From contig VYCW01000107.1 in assembly GCA_009843735.1 (NCBI GenBank), positions 1 to 36,419 of the forward strand: 36,419 nucleotides of DNA. Direction: 5' to 3'. This document shows positions 23,840 to 31,732 of this stretch, one piece after another. The position numbers were made by a program, and so were the translations under genes. The stretch comes from Acidimicrobiaceae bacterium. GTDB lineage: Bacteria; Actinomycetota; Acidimicrobiia; Acidimicrobiales; Aldehydirespiratoraceae. A model generated the notes under the pieces. That model searched no databases. It worked only from the letters and a program-made list of their open reading frames with translations, and was not told the DNA's origin. How positions within the stretch are numbered: position 1 is the first letter of the stretch; each line of letters begins with the position of its first letter.

Positions 23840-24982
23840 CTAGTCCGCGAACTCGGCTCGCAGGCTGTCGACGTCGAGGCCCACGCTCTCGACGATCTGC
23901 GCGAATGACTCCCAGTGGGCCGGAAGGGTCTCCACCGGGCCGTCCGAGTCCATGGCTCGCCAGCCCCGCTCGCCGGGCAGGAGGATCTCGTCGACTCCGG
24001 GGCGCCGCCTGGCCCCCTTCACCGCCTCCACCAGCCGGTCCGACTTGCGGCCGGCCTCATCGCCGGGCATCCAGTGGGACGGGTCGACAACGATCACGCA
24101 GGCGCCGCCGGTCAGCGCCTCGTCACGGGGCTCCAGCCAGTAGGACGGGGGTCCCGCGATCTCGGGGCTGAGGCGGGCGCCGGGGTTGATGATCCCGGCC
24201 AGCATCTCGGTGAACAGGTTGAAGGCGTACAGGCGGGGCGAGCCAAATACCGATGGTGCCTCGCAGTCCGATATCCGGCCGTAGTCCTCCATCTGCTTGA
24301 AGTAGGGGGCTGGGTCGTCGGTGAGTTCGCCTGTGTCCGGATCGACCAGGAACGGTCCCGGCAGCCTCTTGCCCTGGAAGTACGCCTCGCTCAAGTCGCC
24401 GTCATGTACCTCGATGGCCTGGATGTCGCTGACGATGGGCGGGTGCTCGCCGCCAGGTGAGGCCGCCGCGAAGGGCGCCCCTGACAGCACGTTCTCCATC
24501 CCTCCCCACGGTGAGACCAGCGGCAGACTGTTGTTGGTGGCCATGGCCATCATGCCCTCCCGGGCCGCCATCCGGACGTAGGTGCCGAAGGCGCCTGCGT
24601 CGTTGAAGTCCCGCACGAAGGCGATGGCGATGGCGTTCTCCCGGGCCTTGACGATGGCCGCCTCGGTAGCCATGGTGATGGCCCACTGGCCGGAGGACCG
24701 GCGGGCGTCGATCACCAGCCAGGCCGGTCCTTCGTCCACCACTTCGGGGACCGCGGTCACGTCCATGGTGCCGGTTCGGGCCAGCAGCACCGGGATCTCG
24801 AACACCCCCATGCCCTGGGTGAGCTTGCCGTTGCGGTCCCCGTCGGACACGCAACTCGCCACCACAGCGGCATGCTCGGCCGAGAACCCCAGCTCGCCCA
24901 GAACCCGGCGGTAGCAGTGCTCCAGGAAGTCCGGGTCCTCGAGCAGCATCGCCCCGCCCCGGGTGGGATCGGGCTCGTTCAT
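23840..24982 (-). CDS. Ldh family (malate/L-lactate dehydrogenase type 2) protein lacking the usual histidines
   Basis: 380 residues aligning with the Ldh_2 family (malate, ureidoglycolate, piperideine-carboxylate reductases). Recognisable are the first helix region FLEHCYRRVLGELGFSAEHA, IDARRSSGQWAI, ATNNSLPLVSPWGG, YFQGKRLPGPFL and FTEMLAGIINPGA. The family's SHG histidine reads TQG (KLTQGMG) and the NSNHFGA histidine reads FNDAGAFG, so both active-site histidines are gone; the TNP nucleotide segment reads SGAP. It may have a changed reaction or none. GGGAG before ATG 24982 sets the start; the frame upstream crosses the divergent promoter. It heads a four-gene operon and is divergent from the luciferase-like gene. 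Confidence 0.83.
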   Translation of the reverse strand: MNEPDPTRGGAMLLEDPDFLEHCYRRVLGELGFSAEHAAVVASCVSDGDRNGKLTQGMGVFEIPVLLARTGTMDVTAVPEVVDEGPAWLVIDARRSSGQWAITMATEAAIVKARENAIAIAFVRDFNDAGAFGTYVRMAAREGMMAMATNNSLPLVSPWGGMENVLSGAPFAAASPGGEHPPIVSDIQAIEVHDGDLSEAYFQGKRLPGPFLVDPDTGELTDDPAPYFKQMEDYGRISDCEAPSVFGSPRLYAFNLFTEMLAGIINPGARLSPEIAGPPSYWLEPRDEALTGGACVIVVDPSHWMPGDEAGRKSDRLVEAVKGARRRPGVDEILLPGERGWRAMDSDGPVETLPAHWESFAQIVESVGLDVDSLRAEFAD

Positions 24983-25010
24983 GGAGGCTCCCTTCGTCGC
25001 GGCCCGTCTC

Positions 25011-25021
25011 TCTACTGTAGA
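25011..25021. promoter_or_regulatory. Small palindrome between divergent genes
   Basis: TCTACTGTAGA is a perfect 11-base palindrome in the 49 bases between the divergent starts at 24982 and 25032. It may be a short operator; no second copy was noticed. Confidence 0.3.
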
Positions 25022-25031
25022 AACCGGCTCC

Positions 25032-26102
25032 ATGACGAGTTGCTCGCTGTACCTGTCGACCGCAGGCGGCGACTGGGATCAGACCCGGTCGCTGGCCGTG
25101 GCGGCCGAGCGCCTGGGGTACCGGGCGGTGTGGCTGATGGACAACACCGCCGGGTGGGCCGGCGCTCCCCACGAGACGCCGCTACTGGAGCCATGGGCGG
25201 CCATCCCGGCCCTGGCCGAGGCGACCGACCGCATCGCCCTCGGCACTCTGGCCACGCCGCCGGGACGGCGCCATCCGGCCATCCTGGCGCGCCAGATCGC
25301 CACCGCCGACCGCATAAGCGGCGGTCGGGTGGAACTGACGATGGGAGCGGGTGACGAGCCCCAGATGTACGAGCTGATGGGCCAGCCGTTGCTGGAGCCC
25401 GGGCGGCGCATCGACCAGATGGTCGAGGAGATGACGATCATGCGCGGCCTGTGGACCCAGCCTCGCACCACGTATCACGGTTCCTTCTACGACATCACTG
25501 ACGGTGTCTGCGAGCCGAAGCCGGAGGCGCCCATCCCCCTGTGGATCCCGCTGGCGTGGGGTAGGAGGCGGATGCCGTCGGTGATCGCGAAATGGGCCGA
25601 CGGCTTCTCCGTCGCCCCGCATCTGGCGCCGGCAGCCATGGTCAGATCGCAGATCGAGCGGGTACAGCGGGCCTGCGAGGACATCGGCCGCGATCCGGCG
25701 TCGCTGCTCAGTAACCGGCTGGTGGGCGTGACACTCACTGACACCGCGGTCGAGCCGACGGAGGCCAAGCGCCGGCTGCTGGCGACTGCCGACGCCCGCA
25801 CCCGGCAGGTGATGGACGCTGTCGGTCAGTACTGGCGCGACATCCTGCACCCGCAGTGGCCCGACGATGTGCCCGCGGTCTACACGTTCGAGGACTTCTA
25901 CGACGTCACCGAGTTCCACTGCGTGGGAACTCCCGAGCAGGTCGCCGAGCAGATCCTGGCCGGAGTGTCGGAGCTAGGCATCGCGGAGGTGGTCGTGTGG
26001 CCGCACGGAATGCTCCGCTCCTGGGAGCCTGCATGTGTGGCCGCGCAGGCCGACCTGGTGGAACGCTTCGCGCTCGAAGTGATGCCCCTCCTGGAAGGGT
26101 GA
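25032..26102 (+). CDS. LLM class flavin-dependent (luciferase-like) oxidoreductase
   Basis: A 356-residue bacterial-luciferase-fold enzyme. Typical blocks are RSLAVAAERLGYRAVWLMD near the N-terminus, TDRIALGTLATPP, HPAILARQIATADRISGGRVEL, GAGDEP, GSFYDITDGVCEPKP, IPLWIPLAWG and WADGFSV. Actinobacterial members use F420 or reduced FMN for oxidation, reduction or monooxygenation; the cofactor cannot be decided here. The ATG at 25032 starts right before family-like sequence; an upstream in-frame start would cross the divergent promoter. Only a weak Shine-Dalgarno sequence is seen. It is convergent with the VOC gene at 26115, with 12 bases between. Confidence 0.9.
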   Translation: MTSCSLYLSTAGGDWDQTRSLAVAAERLGYRAVWLMDNTAGWAGAPHETPLLEPWAAIPALAEATDRIALGTLATPPGRRHPAILARQIATADRISGGRVELTMGAGDEPQMYELMGQPLLEPGRRIDQMVEEMTIMRGLWTQPRTTYHGSFYDITDGVCEPKPEAPIPLWIPLAWGRRRMPSVIAKWADGFSVAPHLAPAAMVRSQIERVQRACEDIGRDPASLLSNRLVGVTLTDTAVEPTEAKRRLLATADARTRQVMDAVGQYWRDILHPQWPDDVPAVYTFEDFYDVTEFHCVGTPEQVAEQILAGVSELGIAEVVVWPHGMLRSWEPACVAAQADLVERFALEVMPLLEG

Positions 26103-26114
26103 CAGCGTCCGGGG

Positions 26115-26582
26115 TTACAGGTGGTCGAGGGAGTCCTGGGTACCCACGACTGACATGAACTCGATGATGGTGCCGAAAGGGTCGCGGCAGTAGACGGCGT
26201 CGCCGCCGTGGTCGAAGCGGAGCGGGTCGCCCATGCGGGTACCGCCCAACTCGACGAGCCGGTCGAGGGCGGCGTGTACGTCGTCGACCTCGATGGCGAG
26301 ATGGCGCAGCCCCAGCTCGTGGGCGCCCCGCTCGGCGGGGTCGTCGCCGACCCGGGTCGGGGCGTGGTACTGCCACAGCTCGATGTAGCTGTTGGAGCCC
26401 CGCATCATCACGCCGTCGGCCGAGGACCCGACCAGCCCCACCGCGCTGTCAGCGCCGGGGTCGGGGGCTCGCCACCGGTCCCGCCCGATGATCTCCATGT
26501 CAAGCAGCGCCCCGTAGAAGGCGACCGCCGCGTCGAGGTCGCGGACCACCAGCCCGGCGTGGTGGATCCCCCTGATTCGCAA
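26115..26582 (-). CDS. Single-domain VOC / glyoxalase-like protein
   Basis: A 155-residue VOC domain with all four metal positions: His in IHHAGLVV, Glu in SYIELWQY, His in LRHLAIEV and Glu in TIIEFMS. The pattern is that of glyoxalase I and methylmalonyl-CoA epimerase relatives, which catalyse isomerisation or epimerisation through a metal-bound enolate. The start is TTG at 26582 (or CTG at 26588, overlapping the upstream TGA); sequence further upstream is another gene's frame. It follows the two-domain VOC gene by 2 bases and is surely co-translated with it. The exact substrate is unknown. Confidence 0.85.
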   Translation of the reverse strand: MRIRGIHHAGLVVRDLDAAVAFYGALLDMEIIGRDRWRAPDPGADSAVGLVGSSADGVMMRGSNSYIELWQYHAPTRVGDDPAERGAHELGLRHLAIEVDDVHAALDRLVELGGTRMGDPLRFDHGGDAVYCRDPFGTIIEFMSVVGTQDSLDHL

Positions 26583-26584
26583 GG

Positions 26585-27457
26585 TCAGGCAGCCAGTCGC
26601 TCGCGCACCTGGACGAGGTTGCCGCTGGGCTCGCGCAGGTACCCGGTGCGGGCCCCGATGCGGTCGTCGTGCGCAGGGGCGGCCACCTCTCCGAAGCCGG
26701 CGGCCAGCGCGTCGCTCCAGGCCGCGTCCACGTCGCCGGCCTGGTACAGGATGGTGGAGATCACCGGTCCGTGGCGCTCCATCAGGGCGTGCTCGGCTTC
26801 GGTGCTGGGAGTGGCCAGCACGTTCACGCACTGGCGGCCCTCGTAGGTGTGGTCGGCGAGGTACACGAGGCCGTCGTTGTCGCTGCGGGCGTCGAGGATG
26901 ATCCGCTGGGCCAGCACGCCGGTGTACCACTCGACCTGACTGTCGAGATCCCGGCAGAGCTGCACCACGCCCAGGGTCTGCAGGCCGGGATGCCCCACCG
27001 GGCGGAACTCCACGTCGGGAGTCTTGAAGTCGCTCGGGTAGGACATGATCTCCACCCAGCGGCCCTCGGGGTCGATGGCCACGAAGCCGTGGTAGGTGTC
27101 GCCGAACTCCTCGAACGGCATGGCCACGGTGGCTCCGTTGGACTGCAGGTGGTCGACGGTGTCGAATGCGCTGGGCACGATCCAGCAGATGTGGTTGATG
27201 CCCGAGTCATGCTCGGCGAACCAGTTGCGCTCGTACTCGAACTGGTAGGGCGGCGACTCCAGCTGCATCTGGAACGGAGCGCCGCAGGCCAGGAAGGTGT
27301 AGTCCACGCCCCCCTCGCCGGTGTGGTGCAGGTCGGGGATCCCCTCCCAGTAGTAGGCCGGGATGGCGTGGTACCAGCGCAGCCAGTTCCACATGGCGTC
27401 GCGGGGCTGCTTCTCGAAGATGCAGAGGTGGTGCAACTGGTAGGTCGGCACGGTCAT
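26585..27457 (-). CDS. Two-domain VOC protein with the metal site in the N-terminal barrel
   Basis: 290 residues with two VOC domains. The first carries His in LHHLCIFE, His in INHICWIV and Glu in RWVEIMSYP, a full metal set. The second (GLQTLGVVQLCRDL, then ISTILYQAGDV and NLVQVRE) lacks the second His and has Gln for the carboxylate position. This is the reverse of the protein at 22824-23813. The ATG at 27457 has GGAG 7 bases upstream; the longer frame runs into the divergent promoter and gene. It is translated with the small VOC gene downstream. Function is limited to metal-dependent VOC chemistry. Confidence 0.85.
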   Translation of the reverse strand: MTVPTYQLHHLCIFEKQPRDAMWNWLRWYHAIPAYYWEGIPDLHHTGEGGVDYTFLACGAPFQMQLESPPYQFEYERNWFAEHDSGINHICWIVPSAFDTVDHLQSNGATVAMPFEEFGDTYHGFVAIDPEGRWVEIMSYPSDFKTPDVEFRPVGHPGLQTLGVVQLCRDLDSQVEWYTGVLAQRIILDARSDNDGLVYLADHTYEGRQCVNVLATPSTEAEHALMERHGPVISTILYQAGDVDAAWSDALAAGFGEVAAPAHDDRIGARTGYLREPSGNLVQVRERLAA

Positions 27458-27577
27458 GGGGCACTCCGGGGTGATCGGGTTGCGGTGTCTCGCATCGCAG
27501 GGCGCAGCCACCATAGAAGCAACTCGGCGGTCGCGCGAAAGCAGGACCGGGTCCGAGTGAAACAATGGCACCCCGAT

Positions 27578-27597
27578 GGCCAATGTAGGTTTTGGCC
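27578..27597. promoter_or_regulatory. Inverted repeat before the Rieske-ThDP gene
   Basis: GGCCAA and TTGGCC are 6-base perfect arms 8 bases apart, 30 bases before the start of the Rieske-ThDP gene in the 169-base divergent gap. It might be an operator. The rest of that gap shows no clear -35/-10 pair and no gene. Confidence 0.3.
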
Positions 27598-27626
27598 CTC
27601 CCCCAGCCCATTGAGGAGTGACCGCG

Positions 27627-29645
27627 TTGGCTCCTGCCGCAGACCCGAGCCCGAGCGTCGCCGAGCCGGCGCTAACCGATGGCGAGTACGCCTGGCACAA
27701 GCTGGTCGACCTGGACGAGCTGGGCGACGGCCGGGTCATGACCGTGACCGTGGGCCACGAGAGCTTGTGCGTCACCCGTACCGCCGAGGGTGGCTACGGC
27801 TGCCTCGACAATGCCTGCCCGCACCAGGGCGGCCCGCTGGGGGAGGGTTCAATCGAGGGCGGGTGGCTGCGCTGCCCGTGGCACGGCTACGACTACTCGC
27901 CCAAGAACGGCAAGCCCCCGCCACCCTTCGACGACGCCCCGGCCGCCTACCGCACCGAGGTGCGGGCCGACGGCGTGTACGCGGCCCTGCCGGTGGAACG
28001 GCCCCGCGACCGCACCGTGTCCGACGTGCTGGTGGAGACCATGGTGGCCTGGGGCGTGACCCACGTCTTCGGCATGGTCGGGCACTCCAACCTGGGCTTC
28101 GCCGACGCGGTGCGGGTCGCTGAGGCCCGGGGCGACCTGACCTTCGTCGGCATCCGCCATGAGGGGGCGGCCTCCTTCGCGGCCTGCGCCTACGGCAAGC
28201 TCACCGGCGGGCTGGCCGCCTGCTTCGCCATAGCCGGTCCCGGCTCCACCAACCTGCTCACCGGGCTGTACGACGCCAAGATGGACCGAGCGCCGGTGCT
28301 GGCCCTGTCGGGCCAGGTGCCGTCGGCGGTGCGGGGCCGGGGCGCCTTCCAGGACACCGACCTGTCGGCCGCCTTCGCCGATGTGGCCCGCTACTCGGCC
28401 ACGGTGCAGTCCGGGTCCAACTACGCCGAGCTGATGACCCTGGCCTGCAAGACAGCGGTCGTCGAGCGGGACGTGGGCCACCTGGTGCTGCCCGACGAGG
28501 TGCAGGTGCTGCCCGCGCCCTCCGGCGCCCGGGGCGAACCGGGGTCCCCCCAGGGGCGCACCGGCTCCAGGGCCGTGCAGCCGCCGGCCGCGGTGCTGGA
28601 CGCCGCGGTCTCAGCGGTGGCTGGCGCACGGCGGCCGCTGATCATCGTGGGCCACGGCGCCCGCTCGGCCATGGCCGACATCGTCCCCCTGGCCGAGCTG
28701 ATCGGTGCGCCGGTGGCCACCACGTTCAAGGGCAAGGGTCTGATCGGGGACCGGCATCCGCTGGCCTGCGGGGTGCTGGGCCGCTCGGGCACGCCCATCG
28801 CCAGCTGGTTCATGAACGAGGCCGACCTGCTGTTGACCTTCGGCGTGTCGTTCGCCAACCACACCGGCATCTCCGACTACAAGCCCATCGTTCAGGTGGA
28901 TTTCGACCCGATGGCGCTGGGCCGGTTCCACTCGGTGGACGTGCCTGTGCTGGCCGAGGTCGGCGTGGCCGCCAGAGCCCTCGCGGAGGCGATGCCTGCC
29001 GACCGGCAGTGCCAGGACCTACGGCCCGAGGTGGCCGAGCGGTGGGCCATCTGGCGCGACGAGAAGGCCCGCCGCCGGGCCGACGACCGGGGCGAGGGCC
29101 TCAACGCAGCGTCCGTGTTCGACGCCCTCAGCCGGCTCGTGCCCGCTGACGCCATCGTGCCGGTCGACGTGGGCAACCACGCCTACTCCTTCGGGCGCTA
29201 CTTCGAGACTAAGGGCCAGACCGTGCTCATGTCGGGCTATCTCGGCTCCATCGGTTTCGCGCTGCCGGCGGCCATGGGCTGCTGGGCCGCCACCCAGAGC
29301 GGCGGTGAGCACGCCGGCCGGGCGGTGGTGTCGGTGTCGGGCGACGGCGGGTTCGGCCAGTACGCCATGGAGCTCACCACCGCGGCCAAGCACAGCATGG
29401 ACATCACCCACGTGCTGCTGAACAACAACGAGCTGGGCAAGATCTCAAAGGAACAGCGGGCCGCCGAACTCGACGTGTGGCAGACCTCGCTTCACAATCC
29501 CGATTTCGCAGCCTTCGCCGAACTGTGCGGCGCCCGCGGCTTCCGAGTCACCTCCGCCGACCAGCTCGACGACGCCGTCGAGGCAGCCCTCGACCACCAG
29601 GGCCCCGCCCTGGTCGAGATCCTCACCGACCCCTTGCTCGTCTAG
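27627..29645 (+). CDS. Rieske ferredoxin domain fused to a thiamine-diphosphate enzyme (acetolactate synthase/pyruvate oxidase superfamily)
   Basis: 672 residues from TTG 27627, chosen because GAGGAG lies 8 bases upstream; GTG 27618 overlaps that ribosome site. Residues about 20-120 are a Rieske domain with ligands C64, H66, C83 and H86 (ACPHQGG, RCPWHGY). A complete ThDP enzyme follows: an N-terminal domain with catalytic Glu179 (RHEGAASFAACAYGKLTG), a central domain (FKGKGLIGDRHPL), and a C-terminal domain with GDG (572-574) and NNN (599-601). Enzymes of this superfamily decarboxylate 2-oxo acids or cleave C-C bonds, some with FAD and an electron acceptor. The fused 2Fe-2S domain suggests a redox role, perhaps taking electrons from the thiamine intermediate; that is inference. 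It is divergent from the VOC pair. Confidence 0.92.
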   Translation: MAPAADPSPSVAEPALTDGEYAWHKLVDLDELGDGRVMTVTVGHESLCVTRTAEGGYGCLDNACPHQGGPLGEGSIEGGWLRCPWHGYDYSPKNGKPPPPFDDAPAAYRTEVRADGVYAALPVERPRDRTVSDVLVETMVAWGVTHVFGMVGHSNLGFADAVRVAEARGDLTFVGIRHEGAASFAACAYGKLTGGLAACFAIAGPGSTNLLTGLYDAKMDRAPVLALSGQVPSAVRGRGAFQDTDLSAAFADVARYSATVQSGSNYAELMTLACKTAVVERDVGHLVLPDEVQVLPAPSGARGEPGSPQGRTGSRAVQPPAAVLDAAVSAVAGARRPLIIVGHGARSAMADIVPLAELIGAPVATTFKGKGLIGDRHPLACGVLGRSGTPIASWFMNEADLLLTFGVSFANHTGISDYKPIVQVDFDPMALGRFHSVDVPVLAEVGVAARALAEAMPADRQCQDLRPEVAERWAIWRDEKARRRADDRGEGLNAASVFDALSRLVPADAIVPVDVGNHAYSFGRYFETKGQTVLMSGYLGSIGFALPAAMGCWAATQSGGEHAGRAVVSVSGDGGFGQYAMELTTAAKHSMDITHVLLNNNELGKISKEQRAAELDVWQTSLHNPDFAAFAELCGARGFRVTSADQLDDAVEAALDHQGPALVEILTDPLLV

Positions 29646-29814
29646 TCGACTGGGCTGTAGCCGCCCCGATGATTGTCGGGCGCTCGGGGGAAGATCAGGG
29701 ACATCCCCCATTTGGTGAGGCGGCGGCTGGGCTCACGATGGGATTGTGAATCCGACGGCGACCGGTCAGCGGTCAACTAGCGGTGTCGCGCCCGGCGGCT
29801 CCTATGCTGCCGCG
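29646..29814. other. Intergenic region before the ABC operon
   Basis: It holds no gene. A weak stem, CCCGA/TCGGG near 29667-29683 with a 6-base loop, could slow transcription after the Rieske-ThDP gene but has no T run. At the 3' end is the -10 box TATGCT (29803-29808). No clear -35 box was found. Confidence 0.4.
29803..29808 (+). promoter_or_regulatory. -10 box of the ABC operon
   Basis: TATGCT ends 6 bases before GTG 29815, the start of the first copy of the 32-base duplication. This matches the leaderless arrangement seen before tetR, so transcription probably starts at copy 1 rather than at the main gene start in copy 2. Confidence 0.45.
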
Positions 29815-29856
29815 GTGTCAATAGTCGGAGCGCAGGGGCTGACGCAGTGTCAATAG
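29815..29856 (+). CDS. Possible 13-residue leader ORF created by the duplication
   Basis: GTG 29815 opens a frame of 13 codons (product starting MSIVGAQGLT) that ends with TAG at 29854-29856, inside the ATPase gene. It lies 6 bases after a -10 box and could be translated as a leaderless start. Its stop is 10 bases past the ATPase start, so re-initiation or competition could set ATPase expression. Whether it is translated is unknown; it may be no more than a by-product of the duplication. Confidence 0.4.
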   Translation: MSIVGAQGLTQCQ

Positions 29857-29878
29857 TCGAAGCGCAGGGGCTGACGCA
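29815..29878 (+). repeat. 32-base tandem duplication over the start of the first ABC ATPase gene
   Basis: Two adjoining 32-base copies (29815-29846 and 29847-29878) differ at one base (GTCGGAGC against GTCGAAGC). Each begins GTGTCAATAGTC and ends GGGGCTGACGCA. The second is the first part of the ATPase coding sequence. As 32 is not a multiple of 3, the first copy is out of frame with the gene. Confidence 0.95.
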
Positions 29879-30770
29879 GCGTTTCGGCCCCACTGTCGCT
29901 CTCGACGCCCTGGACCTGCAGATGCAGCCCGGTGTGACCGGGCTCGTGGGGGCCAACGGCGCCGGCAAGACCACCCTGCTCAACGCCATGCTCGGTCTGC
30001 GCATCCCCACCTCGGGGTCGGTGACGGTGATGGGATTCGACCCGCAGAAGGCGGGCCACCGGCTCAGGGCCATGGTGGGGTTCGCACCCGAGCGCAACGT
30101 GCTGCCCGACGAGATGAGAGCCGTCGACTTCGTCCGCCACCTCGCCGAAGTGCGTGGATTGCCCCGCGGCGAGGCCCGCAACCGGGCCTCCGACACGCTA
30201 TGGCTCGTCGGCCTCGGGGAGGAGCGCCTCCGGACTCTGGGCACCATGTCGACCGGCCAGCGCCAGAGGGTGAAGCTGGCCCAGGCCATCGCCTCGGATC
30301 CCAAACTGGTGCTGCTCGACGAGCCCACCGACGGTCTCGACCCCGTGCAGCGCAGCGAAATGCTGACCCTGATCGGCCAGATCAGCAAGGACTTCTCCAT
30401 CAACGTCGTGCTGTCGTCACATCAGCTCGAGGAGGTCGAGAGAGTCTGCGACAACGTGGTGGCCCTCGACGGGGGGCGTCTCGTGGCCTGCGGGCCCATG
30501 AGCGAACTCGTCGGAGCGGGCGACGGGATCACCCTTGAGTTGGTGGACGTGGCCGAACCGGCTGGATCGGTCGACGCAGTCGAGGCTGCACTGCGAGCCG
30601 GCGGTCTCGATGTGCGCCGCCACCAAGCCACGCTGGCTCTGCAGGGCGCGGAATTCGAGGAGCTCTGTGACCGGTCCCGCGATGCGGTTGCCGCCGCCGG
30701 CGCCCGCATCCGCCGGCTCGATACCCGGCGCCGGACGCTTGAGGACCTGTTCGAGGACGCCCCCCGATGA
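29847..30770 (+). CDS. ABC transporter ATP-binding protein (ABC-2 type)
   Basis: A 307-residue ATPase with Walker A GANGAGKTT (35-43), Q-loop region FAPERNVLP, signature MSTGQRQR (134-141), Walker B VLLDEP (155-160) followed by TDGLDP, and H-loop SSHQLEEV. The C-terminal about 80 residues are the extra domain common in drug and NatA-type exporters. It powers the permease encoded next, whose start overlaps its stop as ATGA. The start is GTG 29847 in copy 2 of the duplication; AGGGG from copy 1 lies about 9 bases upstream and may act as Shine-Dalgarno sequence. The cargo is unknown. Confidence 0.93.
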   Translation: MSIVEAQGLTQRFGPTVALDALDLQMQPGVTGLVGANGAGKTTLLNAMLGLRIPTSGSVTVMGFDPQKAGHRLRAMVGFAPERNVLPDEMRAVDFVRHLAEVRGLPRGEARNRASDTLWLVGLGEERLRTLGTMSTGQRQRVKLAQAIASDPKLVLLDEPTDGLDPVQRSEMLTLIGQISKDFSINVVLSSHQLEEVERVCDNVVALDGGRLVACGPMSELVGAGDGITLELVDVAEPAGSVDAVEAALRAGGLDVRRHQATLALQGAEFEELCDRSRDAVAAAGARIRRLDTRRRTLEDLFEDAPR

Positions 30771-31732
30771 GCGACCCCGTGGCTCCCGAGGCATCCGCCG
30801 GCGACACCGCCGACACCGCTCGCATCATCGACCAGGGCTACCGGTCATACGACGGCCCGCGCACTGGGCTGCCGGGCTCTGTTCGCTCGGTGGTCCGCTA
30901 CTCGGTGCGCCACACCCTGGGCCTGGGCCGCCCGGCCCGGCACAAGATCCTGCCCTGGCTGGCCGTGGTCATCGCTCTGGTGCCCGCGGTGGTCTTTGTC
31001 GGGCTGGCGGTGGTGCTCAACGTCGACATGATCGAAGACGAGATCCTGCCCGACTACCACGAGTATTACGGCTTCATCACCACGGCATTGTTCTTCTACT
31101 GCGGCATCGTCGTGCCCGACATCCTGGTGTCGGATCGCCGCAACGGGATGCTGTCGCTGTACCTGTCGACCCCGCTGGAGCGCTGGAGCTACCTGAGTTC
31201 CAAGGCGCTCTCGGTGGCGTTGACATTGGCCGTCCTCACCATCGGCCCGGTGCTGTTCCTGCTGGTGGCCTACACCATTGAGGGCTCCGGACCCGACGGG
31301 CTGGTGGAGTGGCTAAAGATTCTGGTCCGGATCATTGCGTCGGGCGCAGCCATTTCGGCGGCGTTCACGGCGGCCAGCCTGGCCGCGGCCAGCCTCACCG
31401 ACCGCAGAGCATTCGCCTCGGTGGGCGTGATCCTGCTGCTCTGGGGCAGCCAGTTCATCACGGCTGCGCTGGTGGAGGTCGCCGAGCTGAGCGAGCAGAT
31501 CTACGCCTTCGATCTCGGCGGCATCGCCGACGAGTTCAAGAACCGCATCTACGGCATTGAGGGGTTGGATCCCCTCGGAGATCCGGACCTCTCTGAAGAA
31601 GGCGAGTTCTTGCCTGGCGCCAGCCGGGGCCTGCTGTCCACCCGGTTCGTGGTGGCGGCCAACCTCGCGTGGGTCGCACTCGGGACGAGTGTGGTGTGGT
31701 GGCGCTACCGGCGATTGGCGCTGAGCCGATGA
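30767..31732 (+). CDS. ABC-2 type transporter permease
   Basis: A 321-residue membrane protein. An N-terminal cytoplasmic part (1-60) is followed by about six hydrophobic segments, roughly 63-85, 104-120, 148-170, 187-207, 214-235 and 295-313. The block DILVSDRRNGMLSLYLSTPLERW between the second and third segments is the coupling-helix motif of ABC-2 permeases. The ATG overlaps the stop of ATPase 1 (ATGA), and its own stop overlaps ATPase 2 in the same way. It pairs with ATPase 1 or forms a mixed transporter with the second permease. Export is likelier than import, since no binding protein is present. Confidence 0.9.
   Translation: MSDPVAPEASAGDTADTARIIDQGYRSYDGPRTGLPGSVRSVVRYSVRHTLGLGRPARHKILPWLAVVIALVPAVVFVGLAVVLNVDMIEDEILPDYHEYYGFITTALFFYCGIVVPDILVSDRRNGMLSLYLSTPLERWSYLSSKALSVALTLAVLTIGPVLFLLVAYTIEGSGPDGLVEWLKILVRIIASGAAISAAFTAASLAAASLTDRRAFASVGVILLLWGSQFITAALVEVAELSEQIYAFDLGGIADEFKNRIYGIEGLDPLGDPDLSEEGEFLPGASRGLLSTRFVVAANLAWVALGTSVVWWRYRRLALSR

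Noticed and set aside
27458-27775. Longer N-terminus for the two-domain VOC protein
   Set aside because: The extension is antisense to the Rieske-ThDP gene and lacks VOC sequence, and ATG 27457 has a ribosome binding site.
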